Source of the DNA: Alisma plantago-aquatica
Taxonomy: Eukaryota; Streptophyta; Magnoliopsida; Alismatales; Alismataceae
Assembly (NCBI GenBank): GCA_963693085.1
Contig: OY856413.1
Coordinates: 469,498,379-469,562,378 of the forward strand
Length of the DNA: 64,000 bases
Direction of reading: 5' to 3'
Positions 1-12,106 of this stretch are shown here, piece after piece. Under the pieces are notes generated by a model. That model was given only the letters and a program-made list of their open reading frames with translations, searched no databases and was not told the DNA's origin. Position numbers and translations under genes: made by a program. Position 1 is the stretch's first letter. Each line of letters starts with the position of its first letter.

Positions 1-3000
1 TCATCATTAGGATTTAGCATAAAACCTAATTTCTCTTTGTAGTAAATACTAAAACCCTAAGGAAGTATGTTAGGATACATAACATAGTGATTTGGGATAT
101 TTATCGAGAATTCAATGATTGAAATTTAGAAGAACAAGAAAGACTTAGTTTAAGTCAAGAATTAAAATATCTATGAAGTTGAAAATATAATTCATTTGAT
201 TCAAAAAAACAATGCAGATGATATTGTACGAAACATAATTATATAAAACTGATCATGACAAATTTTGATTCGACCACAATTTGGTGTAGTACATATCATT
301 TAATAAATGCATATCTAGGGTAAATCTCCAAGTGGACTGATTTATAGAGAGTACAAACCGACTTGTCACGTCTAAAACCCAAATATCAACATTTAGATGA
401 TATTATATAATATCTAAAGAGAAAGTAGAATGACAAGTCTCATAGAAAGTCTAACTGACTTGGGACCTAAGTTGTGATAGTAAACTAAAATTGGGAATAA
501 GTAGGGAATCAACCTAGTAAGTTAGTCTAACTTATAAGAAAGTAATTAGACATCTAGTTATGTGATATATTTATTGATTGATTAATGCCAATTTGATATT
601 TCACACTTTATTTATCTATCCAATAAACATGATTTGAGTTGTGAGATCATGTTCACTTAGACTATGACTCATAATAAAGCTTTAGATATGATGTTGGAAT
701 TTGGGGTGACCATGGATGATGTTGCAAAGTAGGAATGAAATAATGATGTTCTTTGACATTTTAGTTTATTGAGGTCATAGTCAATTATAACATTGGTTTC
801 TTATTGTTATGACTTTGGCATTTCATAATAATCACCATCTTCTCTCTCTCTCTCTCTCTCTTCACTTTCTTTCATCATTTAGAACCTATGTTCAATCAAA
901 GGGCTTGTTTAGAGATCTATTTTTTATTTTGATGCTCTATTTCATGAAATTTAACTCAATTAGAAATCAAATTCCTTTCCGTAAGACTCTAAAATAATAG
1001 TTAGTTGGAATAGGTGAGTGAACACTATAATAACTTAGTTTTCTATACTTAATATATGAATCGTATTTTTGATCCTAAGGTTTCTCTTGACATAATAGTA
1101 AACTTTGTGTTATTTCTATAAGTGAACGATTATAGGACAATTTTAATATTGCATAAACTTGATCAAATAATGATTTTTAATCATGAAACATTTTTGCAAT
1201 CTATGTAACTCATTTAGTAGAGAATTCAGAAAATTATTCAAGATTTTCATTAAAAACTCAAATTTTATAGTTCATGGGTCTTTGAACTATGGTTTTTTCA
1301 AATTCCAAGATAATTTAATTTGATTGGTATTATGCATTTTAAATGAATTATTATTCTTGAGTAAAAAATATGGTATTTGGAAAGTTAAGGTTCCCAACTT
1401 ATAAATTTTCAAAATCCTCAAAACTTTGAATGCACTGGTGAGATCCTAGGTCAGTTATATGAATAAAAATAATTAGTAGAGTAGGGAATACAATGAATAA
1501 TGAATTGGTATCAATTTTTTCAATGAAATTAAACAAAGTCTTATCAATTGAATTACAAGTAATAGAAAGTGCAAATATTATACTTGTGCCATAAGTGCCC
1601 TAGAACTCTTCCAGGATGTTTGTACTAGGAAGTGTGAAATAGGTGTTTCAGTGATGTCTCAGTCAAGTAGGTTGTGACCTGGGTTGTGATATATTCTTGG
1701 GGAAATATGATTTGTATGTGTGCTTAATTGGCACTCTATACACTAGGAGTATCACCTCGAGTTTTATCTACTTCACTGCAATCAAGAAAATATGTTGATT
1801 ACCTACTAACTCAATGTAGAAGAATTCCTTTGTGTTTGAGGCTAATATCGTAGAGGCACCACTCCTCACCTGTGTAATGGAATCAAAGTTTACACACTTT
1901 GTTAAATGACAATAGCTTATATGTGGAAAACTTGTTGCATACAAATATTTTTTGATTGTAGACCTTAGGTTCCAAGTTTTACCTTATATGTTAAGTTATA
2001 TAGTAGTGTGTTAAGTTATGTAGTAGTGGTTTTTCATGGACAAAACTATCTAATTGATTTTAGGGGGGAATTTAAATGATAATTTGTAGGTAGAACTCAG
2101 ACACATTGATTATATAAGTCACAACCAAATATGATATTAAAATGCCTCATGATTAGAGCTATGCTTACACATAAGTTTCTTAGAAGATAGACCAAAACCT
2201 AAGTGATTCAAAGTGATACATTCAATCACATATATAAAATTTCGAATGTTGTTTTTCTAATTTAGGGTCCTTAAATTCATCATAATCATTTATATATGAA
2301 AACCACAAGATCCAGCTTTAAGCATCTACCTGTTATGAATAAGTATAGGCCATTGTAAATTTTCACAATTTAGAAGTATTTACATAACATGCAAGATAAT
2401 TTACAATGTATGGCCACTACTATAGAACATACAATTCAAAAAATTACATTTGATAAAACCTTCCTTTCCTAAAATATCATGCATGCCTCTACATACTATT
2501 ATACCACCATACCTCTTGGAAAAATGATCATGTGCAGACTTGACCTGATGTGATGCCTTTGATTAAGAATGGATGCTAAAATATTTGGATTATCCTCATG
2601 AGATAGAAGGCCTTAATGAGTTTCTCTACACACAACTTGGTTGAGAAATATATGAAGTTCAAATTAAAATGAAAGACTCAAAATTTAAATCATCACAACA
2701 CAATAAAAAAAGTGATTGAAAATATAATAAGTCTTAGTTTTAAATCACAAGAAGTTATAAAGGCTAAAATAATATATGCTTACATTATTCCTAATCAACT
2801 TGGTTGCACCTATCAAGTTGTAATTTATATGGACATGTATTCCATATACCCTAAAATATAAATCTTATGGTTTAAGATGTCGTTTCGATTGCTTACATCT
2901 CTTCTTGTAAGTGTAATCCTACTACTAAACCACACAATCCTTAAATGGTTCATTTTTAGTACTTGATGAATGCATATTCATCCCACTTTTATTGCATGTT

Positions 3001-3170
3001 CTAGTCTAGAATTATCATATTTCCCTTTCTTATTTCCTATTTTTAACTCAAATTCTTCTAGATTTCCTTTAATTGTAAAATTTCAATTTTTGTAGAAATT
3101 CTCACTCTTTGACACAAAAATACATTCATATAATCCAAGAGAGTCACTATGACCCATTCCATGTCTCAAT
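1..3170. other. Anonymous AT-rich DNA, no gene seen
   Basis: I see no coding region that resembles a known family. The open frames here are short and low in complexity. The only distinct feature is a (TC)n microsatellite at 839-861. The stretch may be decayed repeat DNA, but I could not tie it to a family. Confidence 0.6.
839..861. repeat. (TC)n microsatellite
   Basis: An uninterrupted dinucleotide TC tract of about 11 units, followed by a pyrimidine-rich stretch. Confidence 0.95.
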
Positions 3171-3179
3171 TTCCAACTT

Positions 3180-4540
3180 TGGAAGATATTGAAGGCTCAC
3201 ATACTCATTCATACATGATCTAGAAGGTCGGCCAATTGACCGATTTCACCAATCGGTCTATCGGTTGAGCCTCCGAATGAATCCCTCAAACTGAAAATGG
3301 GTTGATTTTCACACCTAGTAGACCGTATAATGGTTTTGTACAAAATATTACATAGTTTGTTAATCTCCATGTGACCCCCAGATCAATTGACTGGCATCTG
3401 TAGTTTCATGATCCAACTGTGATGCATCTTCAGCATGCATGGGTTGGCTGACTGATTGTCCAGATGGGCCGACCTACAAGGAAATATTCAGAGCATCTAG
3501 CCACACTAGTTTTTCAAGTGATAAATCAATATAAGAAATTGTTAAATCCATGGTCGATCATCTTTCCAATTTGGTCGAGTTGTTGACAAATCAACAAACT
3601 GATCCAATTACATTGATTGATTGATGACTTGAATAATTTTTTTTTGAAAGGCCATCTTAGCCCATCTGATGTAAAAATTGATGAACATGTGGTTCCCTTA
3701 TATAAAAAGGGCCATACACTAATTCAAGGACTTCAACTACTCTTGGTTCTAACCTATCCATTGGAGCAAGGAGTGAAGAGAGAGTGCAACACTATGTTCT
3801 TTATCAAGATCATCATACATGCTGGCACAAAAGTGAATATCTATTGCTAGAGATCATTGGCCTTACTTCTCTTTACCTTCTATAATATGAATCTTTCTTC
3901 CTCTCCTTGTATTTGTGTTTTTCCTATGAAGATGGGAAAGTCATATCATCACTGAGACATGGGGAGTAGCCTTGTTGTGTAGATTTCATTTGATTTTTAT
4001 CAAACTTGTTTCTTTATGAATGTTTATATTTCTTTTCAATTGATTATTGATAGTTCTTAAAAATTCATCAATCAAACTACATATTTTTATAATCCTTGAT
4101 GTAGAGATTGTGAAATTTGAGATCAATTGAGCGATTGAATTTGTTGAAGTCAGTATGAGATCTCAAAACATGTTTTCTAGGACAATCAATTTATGGTTTG
4201 TTGGTAACTGTACCTCGAGCCCACGGGGCAAATCGATACTTCTGTAGTCCATATCTTGAAAGGGTATGGATTCACATAGTCTAATATTAAAATATGTATT
4301 TGAAGAAATCTAAAAGAATTTGATGATTGCATATGCATCAGTGGTGAACTCCACATGCCCTGGCATCTTTATTTCCTATTTATTTATATTTTTACTTTTG
4401 TCTTTATTCCCTTGCTCTTAGTTTAATCACCAATCAACCAACGATTTCCGCAATATTGATCTTAAAACTTGGGGTTTAATCACCTAGGGATAATTTGTCT
4501 TGTAGTAATACCACATATAAACTCTAGCACCTTTTCTTGT
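3180..4540 (+). repeat. Degraded Ty3/gypsy-type LTR (LTR-G1)
   Basis: This stretch has the layout of a plant gypsy LTR in plus orientation. A cluster of CGGYC-type inverted words lies at 3225-3275 and 3449-3480, a TATA-like TATATAAAAAGG near 3700, and a U5-like part near 4160-4500. The U5-like part matches the same part of the LTRs at 6.7-8.5 and 23.1-24.9 kb, for example the stretch around TTTGTTGGTAACTGTACCT at 4193 and GTGGTGAAC at 4342. It lies just upstream of a gypsy gag remnant, as a 5' LTR would. Boundaries are estimates: I found no clean TG...CA ends, primer site or target duplication. Confidence 0.45.
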
Positions 4541-4779
4541 TAAAATATAATAGATTTTGAATGCATAGTCGAGATTTATTAGGATTTTCCTTTCAGTCGA
4601 TATTCACTCATATCTACTTGAAATTTTTTAGCTCCATTCTAACTTTTCCCTTTCTCCTTTTTAGTACTAGAAGTGTATGCTACACTCCTCAAGCATCAAT
4701 TCTACACCTCTGGACCTTTACTTGGAGATTAATAGGATTTTCCATCACCTGAACTGTGCAAATAGAAAAGGATGTACAA

Positions 4780-6705
4780 GAAAGAAATCACCCCTTAGGT
4801 GGACATGTCACTGAAAACCATAAGAGAAATTCTCATGGAAGAAACAAGAGTCATTATTGTAGAAGAAAACTAGGCTAGAGAAGCCATTTTTCTTGAGTCA
4901 GAACACTTGAAGAAGCTTAGGGTTTTACCAACCCCTAAAGACATAGATGGAAATCATCTACGGTTCTTCCTGCTACCAAAACCCCATAGTTTGAGATCCA
5001 CTTGTAGTGGGTCATAGTGATGCCAAGCAATGGCTTTGCTAAAAACAAGACAATGGTTCCCAAGAACAATTGTTGAGATTTTGAATATTTGTGTATTGAA
5101 CAAGCATCCTAGAGTATCCAATGATGTTATTGAACTCTGATTGTTCAAGTACTCATTGAATGATTAGGAAAAGAGATGGTGTGATGCCATGGAATGTGAT
5201 AATATCAAATCTTAGGAAGGTTTACTAACCATGTTTCTAGAGAAATATTAGGCTTCAATTATTACTTACCAAATCTAGTGCCATATCATAGGTGAGTCCC
5301 TTATTGAGTCATGGGAACAATTCAAGGAACTCTTACGCCCATGCTCGCATCATGGCATCCCACAATGTAGTTGATGGAAACCTTCTACATAGGTGTTGAT
5401 GAAGACACCAAGTAGTGGTTGGGTTTCTTATTTGGAGGAAATTTAATGTTTCAAAATTTTAATATCACATGGGAAGCTATCAAGAAAGGTTCTTAAATCT
5501 GATCTTGTTTGAGTAGATTTAAGGAAGGAAGTAATTTTGTTATCTTTAGTAAAGACTATATACTTTTTATTTGGGGCAATCTTCTTAAAACTCTATAGAT
5601 CAGGGGTTACCTATCTCATGGCCTCATGGTTGCTTATCAGTTTCTTCTCAGCCCAAATCTTCAAAAAGATATGTGTAAGGGATCTGATTCTAGGGAAAAA
5701 GAGTTTTTCATTCAACATTTACAAACAATGATTCCTCCATATATTTTCTTTCCCTTTCTCCATGACAATCATTGGGATTTACTTTTTATCTTTACTTGTG
5801 AACGAGAAGTCATATTTTTAATAGCTTTGATGTTGCATTCGACGTTGATGGGCCCCGCTATTCTATTCTAGTTCAAAGAGAGCAAGAACACATTGTTGAT
5901 GCACTACAAATATCTTTTGTGAAGCATGCAACGTCCTTGACCACTTGACTTTAGGATGCCAAATCCTCTACAATTTTGTGGTGAACAATGCCCAAGTTCA
6001 ATATGATGAAGCGAAGATGGTAGATCTAAAATGTAGCCACAACATCTTGGTTCGTGTCTATAATAACCCCAACCAAGTCAAAAATCATCCAAAGTTTCAA
6101 AAGGGAAACCCGACTGGAGTTGAAAACACCGCACAATTGAGGGGAAGTCAGATGAATAGACAAGTTCTTGGCCTATGGATTCTAAAACAACTAGAAAATA
6201 TTTAAGAACCAAGGGAATTATTTAGGAAACTTACAAAGATGTGGATACAAACAAGGGCAGCAATTTTAGAAGCCAATAAGTCCCACAATTGCAACAACCT
6301 AGTGCTCTTCCCTCCAATCATGGCAAGTTTTTAGTTATAGAGAAGATCCTTCAATCACTACTATCCATGATTTCCAATCAATAGATGATTCCCTCCAACC
6401 ACCAGACCTACCTGAAATCTAATGAATCTCAATTGCCCTAGCTTTCCACTTGCTTAAGTCATCCTATAGGTTCTTTTGCAAGATAGCTAGTAAACAACCC
6501 CTAGTATCTTGCACAGTTGAAGGCCATTACCACACGTTCGAGGGACATGCATATAGCCCCACTTGTGCCACCAATACCACCAATCATTATTCCAGTGAAT
6601 GATAATGATACCAGCATAGTGGCAACTGGAGAAGAAAAGGTGAATAATTCCTTCATGACTAATGGATGTCCATTCATAATTTTTTTAATTGCAATTGAGA
6701 TTTAA
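4780..6705 (+). pseudogene. Ty3/gypsy gag remnant
   Basis: Pieces in different frames match the plant Ty3/gypsy gag in the right order. Around 5130-5250 is the stretch equivalent to the FPFSL...W...FLxKYF region. At about 5300-5390 is the hallmark SWEQFKELLRPCSHHGIP. At 5910-6110 is a C-x2-C...DHLTLGC relic followed by NNPNQVKNHPKFQKGN, equivalent to the NPxxxxNHPNF region. At 6508-6545 is QLKAITTRSR, matching the KAITLRSG segment at the gag-protease junction. Stops and frameshifts break it throughout and no pol follows. The family match is by eye; the element is long dead. Confidence 0.75.
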
Positions 6706-8490
6706 TTTTTATACCATTTATTTCATTTTACTCAACATTTCACATATTTTAGGTATTTGATAGTTAATGTAATTTCATTGGTACTTAATTCATTTTTGGT
6801 ATTTTATTTGAAGGGTTGATTCAAGTCAGTTGGAGAAGAAATTATCCCTCCTTGAAAAGATGAAGACTATGATCAAAGATTGTAGATCCTTAACCCCAAT
6901 TCTAACAATTGGAGTGAGGATAACTAAAGTATAGATGGACGCTCTAGCAGCCATAATATTTGCATATATGTGATGAAATGGATTATTCAAAAGACTTTGT
7001 ATGAGGAACATAATTAACTTAAAAGCAAGTATATATACTATTAGCACAATCAGATGACTCAACCTTAGATCTCCTTGTAAGTCAGGTGACTGGGAAATAG
7101 GATGAATAACATGCAAAAGGTGAGCCAGCTGACTACTGTTACTAGTAAGCCTATTGGGATTCATCATCAATTAATTAGAAACCAAAATGAAAATTTGCAC
7201 CCTACCAATCAGATGAATAACTTTGTGAGTTTCTAGATTTACCTTTACATGGAATTCTTACCACTTAGCAAGTGTCCTGACTCGTTCCACTAGTCATATA
7301 ACTAGATAGTATACCCCACCACTAAAATGGATATAGATTCTACATATAATGTCAAAATTGAGTGATTCAAGTTGTCCTAAAAGTGTAATTGATTGTATAC
7401 TCAATGAGTATATCTACTGACAACTTCCTTTCTATTGACTTGGACTCAATCACCCACTTCAGTGGCACCAGATATTCAAGCTAAATACTCACAGCTGTCA
7501 GATCCATTTAGATGAGTCTAGAATTTCTGTGAGTTAATATAAAAGAACTTGGGGGACATCCACAAAAAGGGTTCATTGCCTATATCTCCCATGCAAAACC
7601 ATAACAACTGCCAATAATATCTATAGATTTAAGTTGATTGTTTGACATGGGGACACACATCACAAGAGGACATAACTAGTGATTGCAATTGTTGTTCGGA
7701 GAATGGTGATGGGATGACTGAGCTTCTCCTCTACACCACTAACGTCTCCATGAGATTCCACTTGCCACTCTCTTTTTTATCATTAACATGATTAGAGAGT
7801 ACATCATTTATTGGGGAGCAGAAATTAGCCCTATTTCCTTCATCATGTACTCTAATGTTATAAATTTCTATTCATATAGATCTTTGGATTGATTTTCGAT
7901 TAACTGATTGCATGATCTATAGATTAGATACCTATTTTGCATGATTGTTATAATCCAAATAACAAATGCCTTGCAATCTAGGAATAAAATACCAATCTAT
8001 ATTGTTGAACCCCAGATGAAATCATGAAATAGAGTTCTCTGGGGCAACATATTAAGGGTTCATAGGTAACCAGACCTTGATCCAACATGGAATTCTTTTC
8101 ATGTGAATTTCATAATCTAAAAGTATATGTAGGTCCTTAGACCCATCCTAAATATTTGTATGATCCATGAATGTAACATGAGATAATGGATACATATGTA
8201 GTGGTAGTGAAACCTATCATCCTAGAAATTTTATCGTAATGACAAAAATCATTTCTTACTTGGTAAAATTTATCTTTCTTTCTTAATTAATTTGTCAACC
8301 AAGAAAACATTCAAATAGTGATCCTTGTCAATTACTTTAATGAGGGAACAAATCCATTTTGTTCTTGATAAATTTTCTCTTTTGGTTTTGATCCTTAGCT
8401 ATATTACAATAAGACCCATCTTCTTCTGGGTGGCTATTATTATACATAGTTTAGGTAGACAAACTAGGAACATTTTGCTAGGTGATTATG
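6690..8490 (+). repeat. Ty3/gypsy LTR, left member of an old pair (LTR-G2L)
   Basis: This 1.8-kb stretch aligns over its whole length with about 23,135-24,925 at clearly reduced identity. Matching landmarks include the start (TTTCATTGGTACTTAATTCA against TTTCTTTAGTACTTAATGTA), the TAATATAAAAG box at 7535 against 23,977, TACTCTAATGTT(A)TAAATTT, and GTGAAACCTATCATC at 8208 against 24,644. Both copies point the same way. The simplest reading is the two LTRs of one old element whose interior was later split by L1-1 and element A. Exact ends are not visible. It could also be the 3' LTR of the gag remnant just upstream. Confidence 0.6.
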
Positions 8491-10684
8491 TTATGCATTA
8501 ACTTTTATATCAAATTTTGGATTCATTTTTGAGAAATGAGTCTTGGATTTTTTATCTATCATAATAATGTTAAGATTTTTTTTCTTTGTTTTGTTTTGTA
8601 ATTTTTATATTGGTTTTGCAATTTTTAGCCCTTTTTTTTACTATTTCTTAGTTTCTTTTATGAATTTTACTATTATTTAATTCCTCAATATGGTTTTATA
8701 ATTATTAAATTTATTTTTATAATGTTTAGTTTGATTTTATAATATTTAGCTTAGTTTTTTTACTTTCTATCTTAAATTTTTCTAATTTAGTTTTCATTAT
8801 TTTCAAAAAGAAAAAAAAATGTATTGCCATTTATGGAAGCAATTTTTCTTATGAGCATGATAGTTGATCCCTCTATTTATCAAGCACCATACTAAAATGT
8901 AGTTCCTATTATTACAACTTGCACACATTCAAACACGTGGATCCTTCAATTGATATATGAAACTTCTAATAAATGAATATACAAGCTAAAGTATTGATGT
9001 CTAGGATCATAGTCAAACAAAATTCTAGAATAAACGTTGAGCACATGGTATCCTAAATTGACTCCACAAGCCAAAAAGGCCATTCAGAGTATCAACATCT
9101 AGTATAATGTTAGACTCCTTAATATCATATATGAATCAAACTACAACCAACAATATTTTAGAGGATACTATGAGGAGACACTCTATGAAGGTGATTATCT
9201 AGATGATGTGGACTAAAATCAGTTGAATTTCAGAAGTTATGGTGAAGAGACTTACTATGATAGTCAATATTCACTTGATAGAGATGAGAGAATAGATGTT
9301 CTCCATAAGATATTAGTTAACCAACAAGCATTGCTAGTAGAACAACAAGCAATGCCAGCTGATGGAGATTCCTGAGATGATTGGATCAATAGAATTGAGG
9401 TACAACTGGCCTAGATGAAAGCACAAGTCTCCCATCTAGTCACAACATTTGAGAGACAATCAGACAGCTCCCCAGGGAAGGTACATCATCCCACATTCAT
9501 GATCAATGATGACTATGGTACTTGTGTCTTCCTAGTGATATAAATGGACGATTTAGATACAATATTACATTCTAAAGAACTGAAGTTGAAGTTGGACATG
9601 TACACTTGAAGTCCATCCTTCTCCACATTAAGCTCCTTAACATGTCAATATAAAGAGTGACAACAGAAGAGTCCCCATGACACATTTGTAGATGTTCCAC
9701 TATCATTCCCTTTTGTAGACTCACATATAGATGGTTACAATGACTAACCAACCATTGGTTGAATCCATTTTAGATGATAAACAACCAACCTCCATTGCAT
9801 ATCCATTTTTTGTATGATGAGGTACATCGCCATGAGTAGGTATACATTATGCCACCACTTCATTTTCTACCTAATCTTCAATTATATTTCGTACAAAACC
9901 AATGGCGGAGTTGGGTGCATTCCATGTGTAGGAGCCAGTGCCACATGTTTATATAGTGAAGGACCCACCAACATCTATTAATTTTGATGTTGATTGTATG
10001 GTAGACTATAAAAAGGCACATATTCATACATATATTTCTCATGTTGATTTTATATATGAGACAGTTCTTCCTATTTTAGCACCACATTTTCTACTTGGAG
10101 ATCAAGGTGATGATAAGAAGCCAGAGCCAAATTCTCCACCTAATTTAGCTCAATTGTCAACAACAAATTTGGATTTATTGCACACTACCTTGGTCACTGA
10201 AGAGGATAGTCTATTCTAGCATTCACATATGAGCATATCCTAAGGACTCTAGAGAATCATGATTCCTAATTTGTACACTCCTTGCAGATCCAAATGTATC
10301 TACTTCACTACCTCTATAGATGGAGGAGTATTTATGGAACATATTGGATGTGTTGTGGGGTAAAATGTTACATCAATTCAAGCTACTCAAAGTCCATTCA
10401 AGTTACCACAACCACCTGATCACATTTCATACCATAAATATCACATGTTCAACGTGACAAGCCTTGTTCACATTCCTTTCAGATGGACCTTCTATGAGTT
10501 TCCTGGATCTCCTAGATGAGCATGGAGAATTCTTACCCTCCATGTTCATTTTAGTGTTTTATTGTGGATGAGAAAATTTCTAAGTTTATGTGGAGGTCGG
10601 TTGATACGTTCTCCTTTCCATCAACACTTATCTATTTTTATATTCCTATTTTTTATTTACCATGTTAGGTTCGAATGATCTCTC
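8490..10684 (+). other. Gypsy-type internal region, left part, with weak coding traces
   Basis: The stretch begins with T-rich DNA (8570-8820). From 9140 to 9530 one frame reads as a Tyr/Glu/Asp/Gln-rich polypeptide with in-frame stops, including RIEVQLA and MKAQVSHLVTTFERQ. This is loosely like the gag tail that precedes the KAITLRSG motif in gypsy elements. A 93-codon frame at 9938-10,219 has no family I recognise. If the two flanking LTRs are a pair, this is the left half of their interior and continues at 15,554-15,718 and 22,252-23,135. No reverse transcriptase or integrase is visible, so the element was non-autonomous or has been gutted. Confidence 0.4.
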
Positions 10685-10725
10685 TCTAGCTTACACTCCA
10701 ATCCATCTGTAGTTTGGGCATAGCC

Positions 10726-11966
10726 ATGGCGGGAGGGGTCCCCAAACCCTGATCCCCCCTCCTACTGCCTATGCCACCCATGCCAGACCGCCACCAGCTT
10801 CCGCCTCCACACCCCCGCCACCACCACCACCACCACACGACCCTATTCTGGAGGATTGGTTTGCCCCGTCCACAGATGTCACTCGGGCATGTGACTGGGT
10901 GAAGTCAATCACCAAGCTATCGTCGAGGCTTATGAGTTCAGTGGATGTCGATCCAAAGATCCCTTTCCACAGGGAGGGTGATAAGAGGCTTTGGATGAGG
11001 TTTAATGATCCTATTATGGATGAGATGGAGGATTATCATATATTTTCAGCCATCGTCCAAGTTCTTGGAAGGAAGAGCAACCTGCAACACCTAAAGGGTT
11101 GGATGATTGGGTACTGGAGACCTAGAGGCGAGCTCAAGCTTTTCACTCTTGATGGTGGCCTGTATCCCATTTGGTTTGCTAATGAAATGGACATAAAGAA
11201 TGCCATGTTGGGAGGGCCATGGTTTTTTTATGATCAATTGGTCCTAGTCAAGAAATGGACCTCTCAGGCGGGTACCAGAAGAGCTCCTCTTACCACAGCC
11301 CCAATTTAGGTTTCCCTTCCAGATGTGGGCAAGCACTGGACTGCTCGGGCCATCACAGTCATTGCTCATGCTATGGGTGAGCCGCGAGCTATTGACAGAA
11401 GATCAAATAGAACGACGGAGGGGTGTGCACGCTTTTGTGTTGAAATTTCTTCTGAGAAGGAACCGCCGTCTGAAGTGATGGCGGAACTAACAAATGGAGA
11501 TGAATGGGAAGTCAGACTCAAATATGAAGCCATGCTGGACCGTTGCTCCATCTACGAGGTATTTGGGCACGAGTAGAGCAACTTCCCTGGTGAAAGACCT
11601 ACTGGCTGTTGTCGGGCTCCTCTGATAGTACATGAACCAACCAGGGGTAGGAAGAAGAGAGCCAAGTCCAAGGCACCCCAGTCGAGGATGGAGAAGACGA
11701 ATGCTAACAAAGCAACGACGAGCATTGTGGTGGACATTGATGTTCTGGAGGAGAATACCACAGCTATAGACACTGCTGAAGGAACTACTGTAGGTGTGGT
11801 TTTAGACATTGTTGATGATGATGGGCACTCTAACGAACATGCTGCAAATAGAGTTGAAGAAGGAGAGTTCAACCCAGAGGTGGAAGCTGGTATCGCTTCA
11901 GTGGGCTCTAAGACCAAAGGTACGGTGGCTAAAGATAATAGGGGGAACATAGCAAGCAACAACTGA
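10726..11966 (+). pseudogene. L1-1 ORF1 (DUF4283 RNA-binding gag-like protein), broken
   Basis: ORF1 proteins of plant L1s bind element RNA in the ribonucleoprotein. ATG 10,726 is out of frame with the body, so an early frameshift lies within the first codons. The body frame opens with a Pro-rich leader (7 consecutive CCA/CCG near 10,818) and then the DUF4283 core, with GWMIGYWRPRGELKLFTLDGG, FANEMDIKNAMLGGPWFF and RAITVIAHAMGEPRAID. A zinc-knuckle relic C...GHE follows at about 11,541-11,573, then an acidic tail. In-frame stops at 11,307 (TAG where Trp is expected in the PxWVxLP context) and 11,574 interrupt it. The frame runs on to TGA 11,964. Confidence 0.85.
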
Positions 11967-12106
11967 TTCTCGTGCCTTAATTAAATGGGCGATGAGTCAG
12001 TTGGTGACGAAGAGAATGGCAGAAGTAGGAGCCCAAGGTCCATCAGGAGCTCGATTAAGAAGACAAAGCAAAACGCTCTCTCTAGAAGAGGAGAGACCAG
12101 AAAGAA

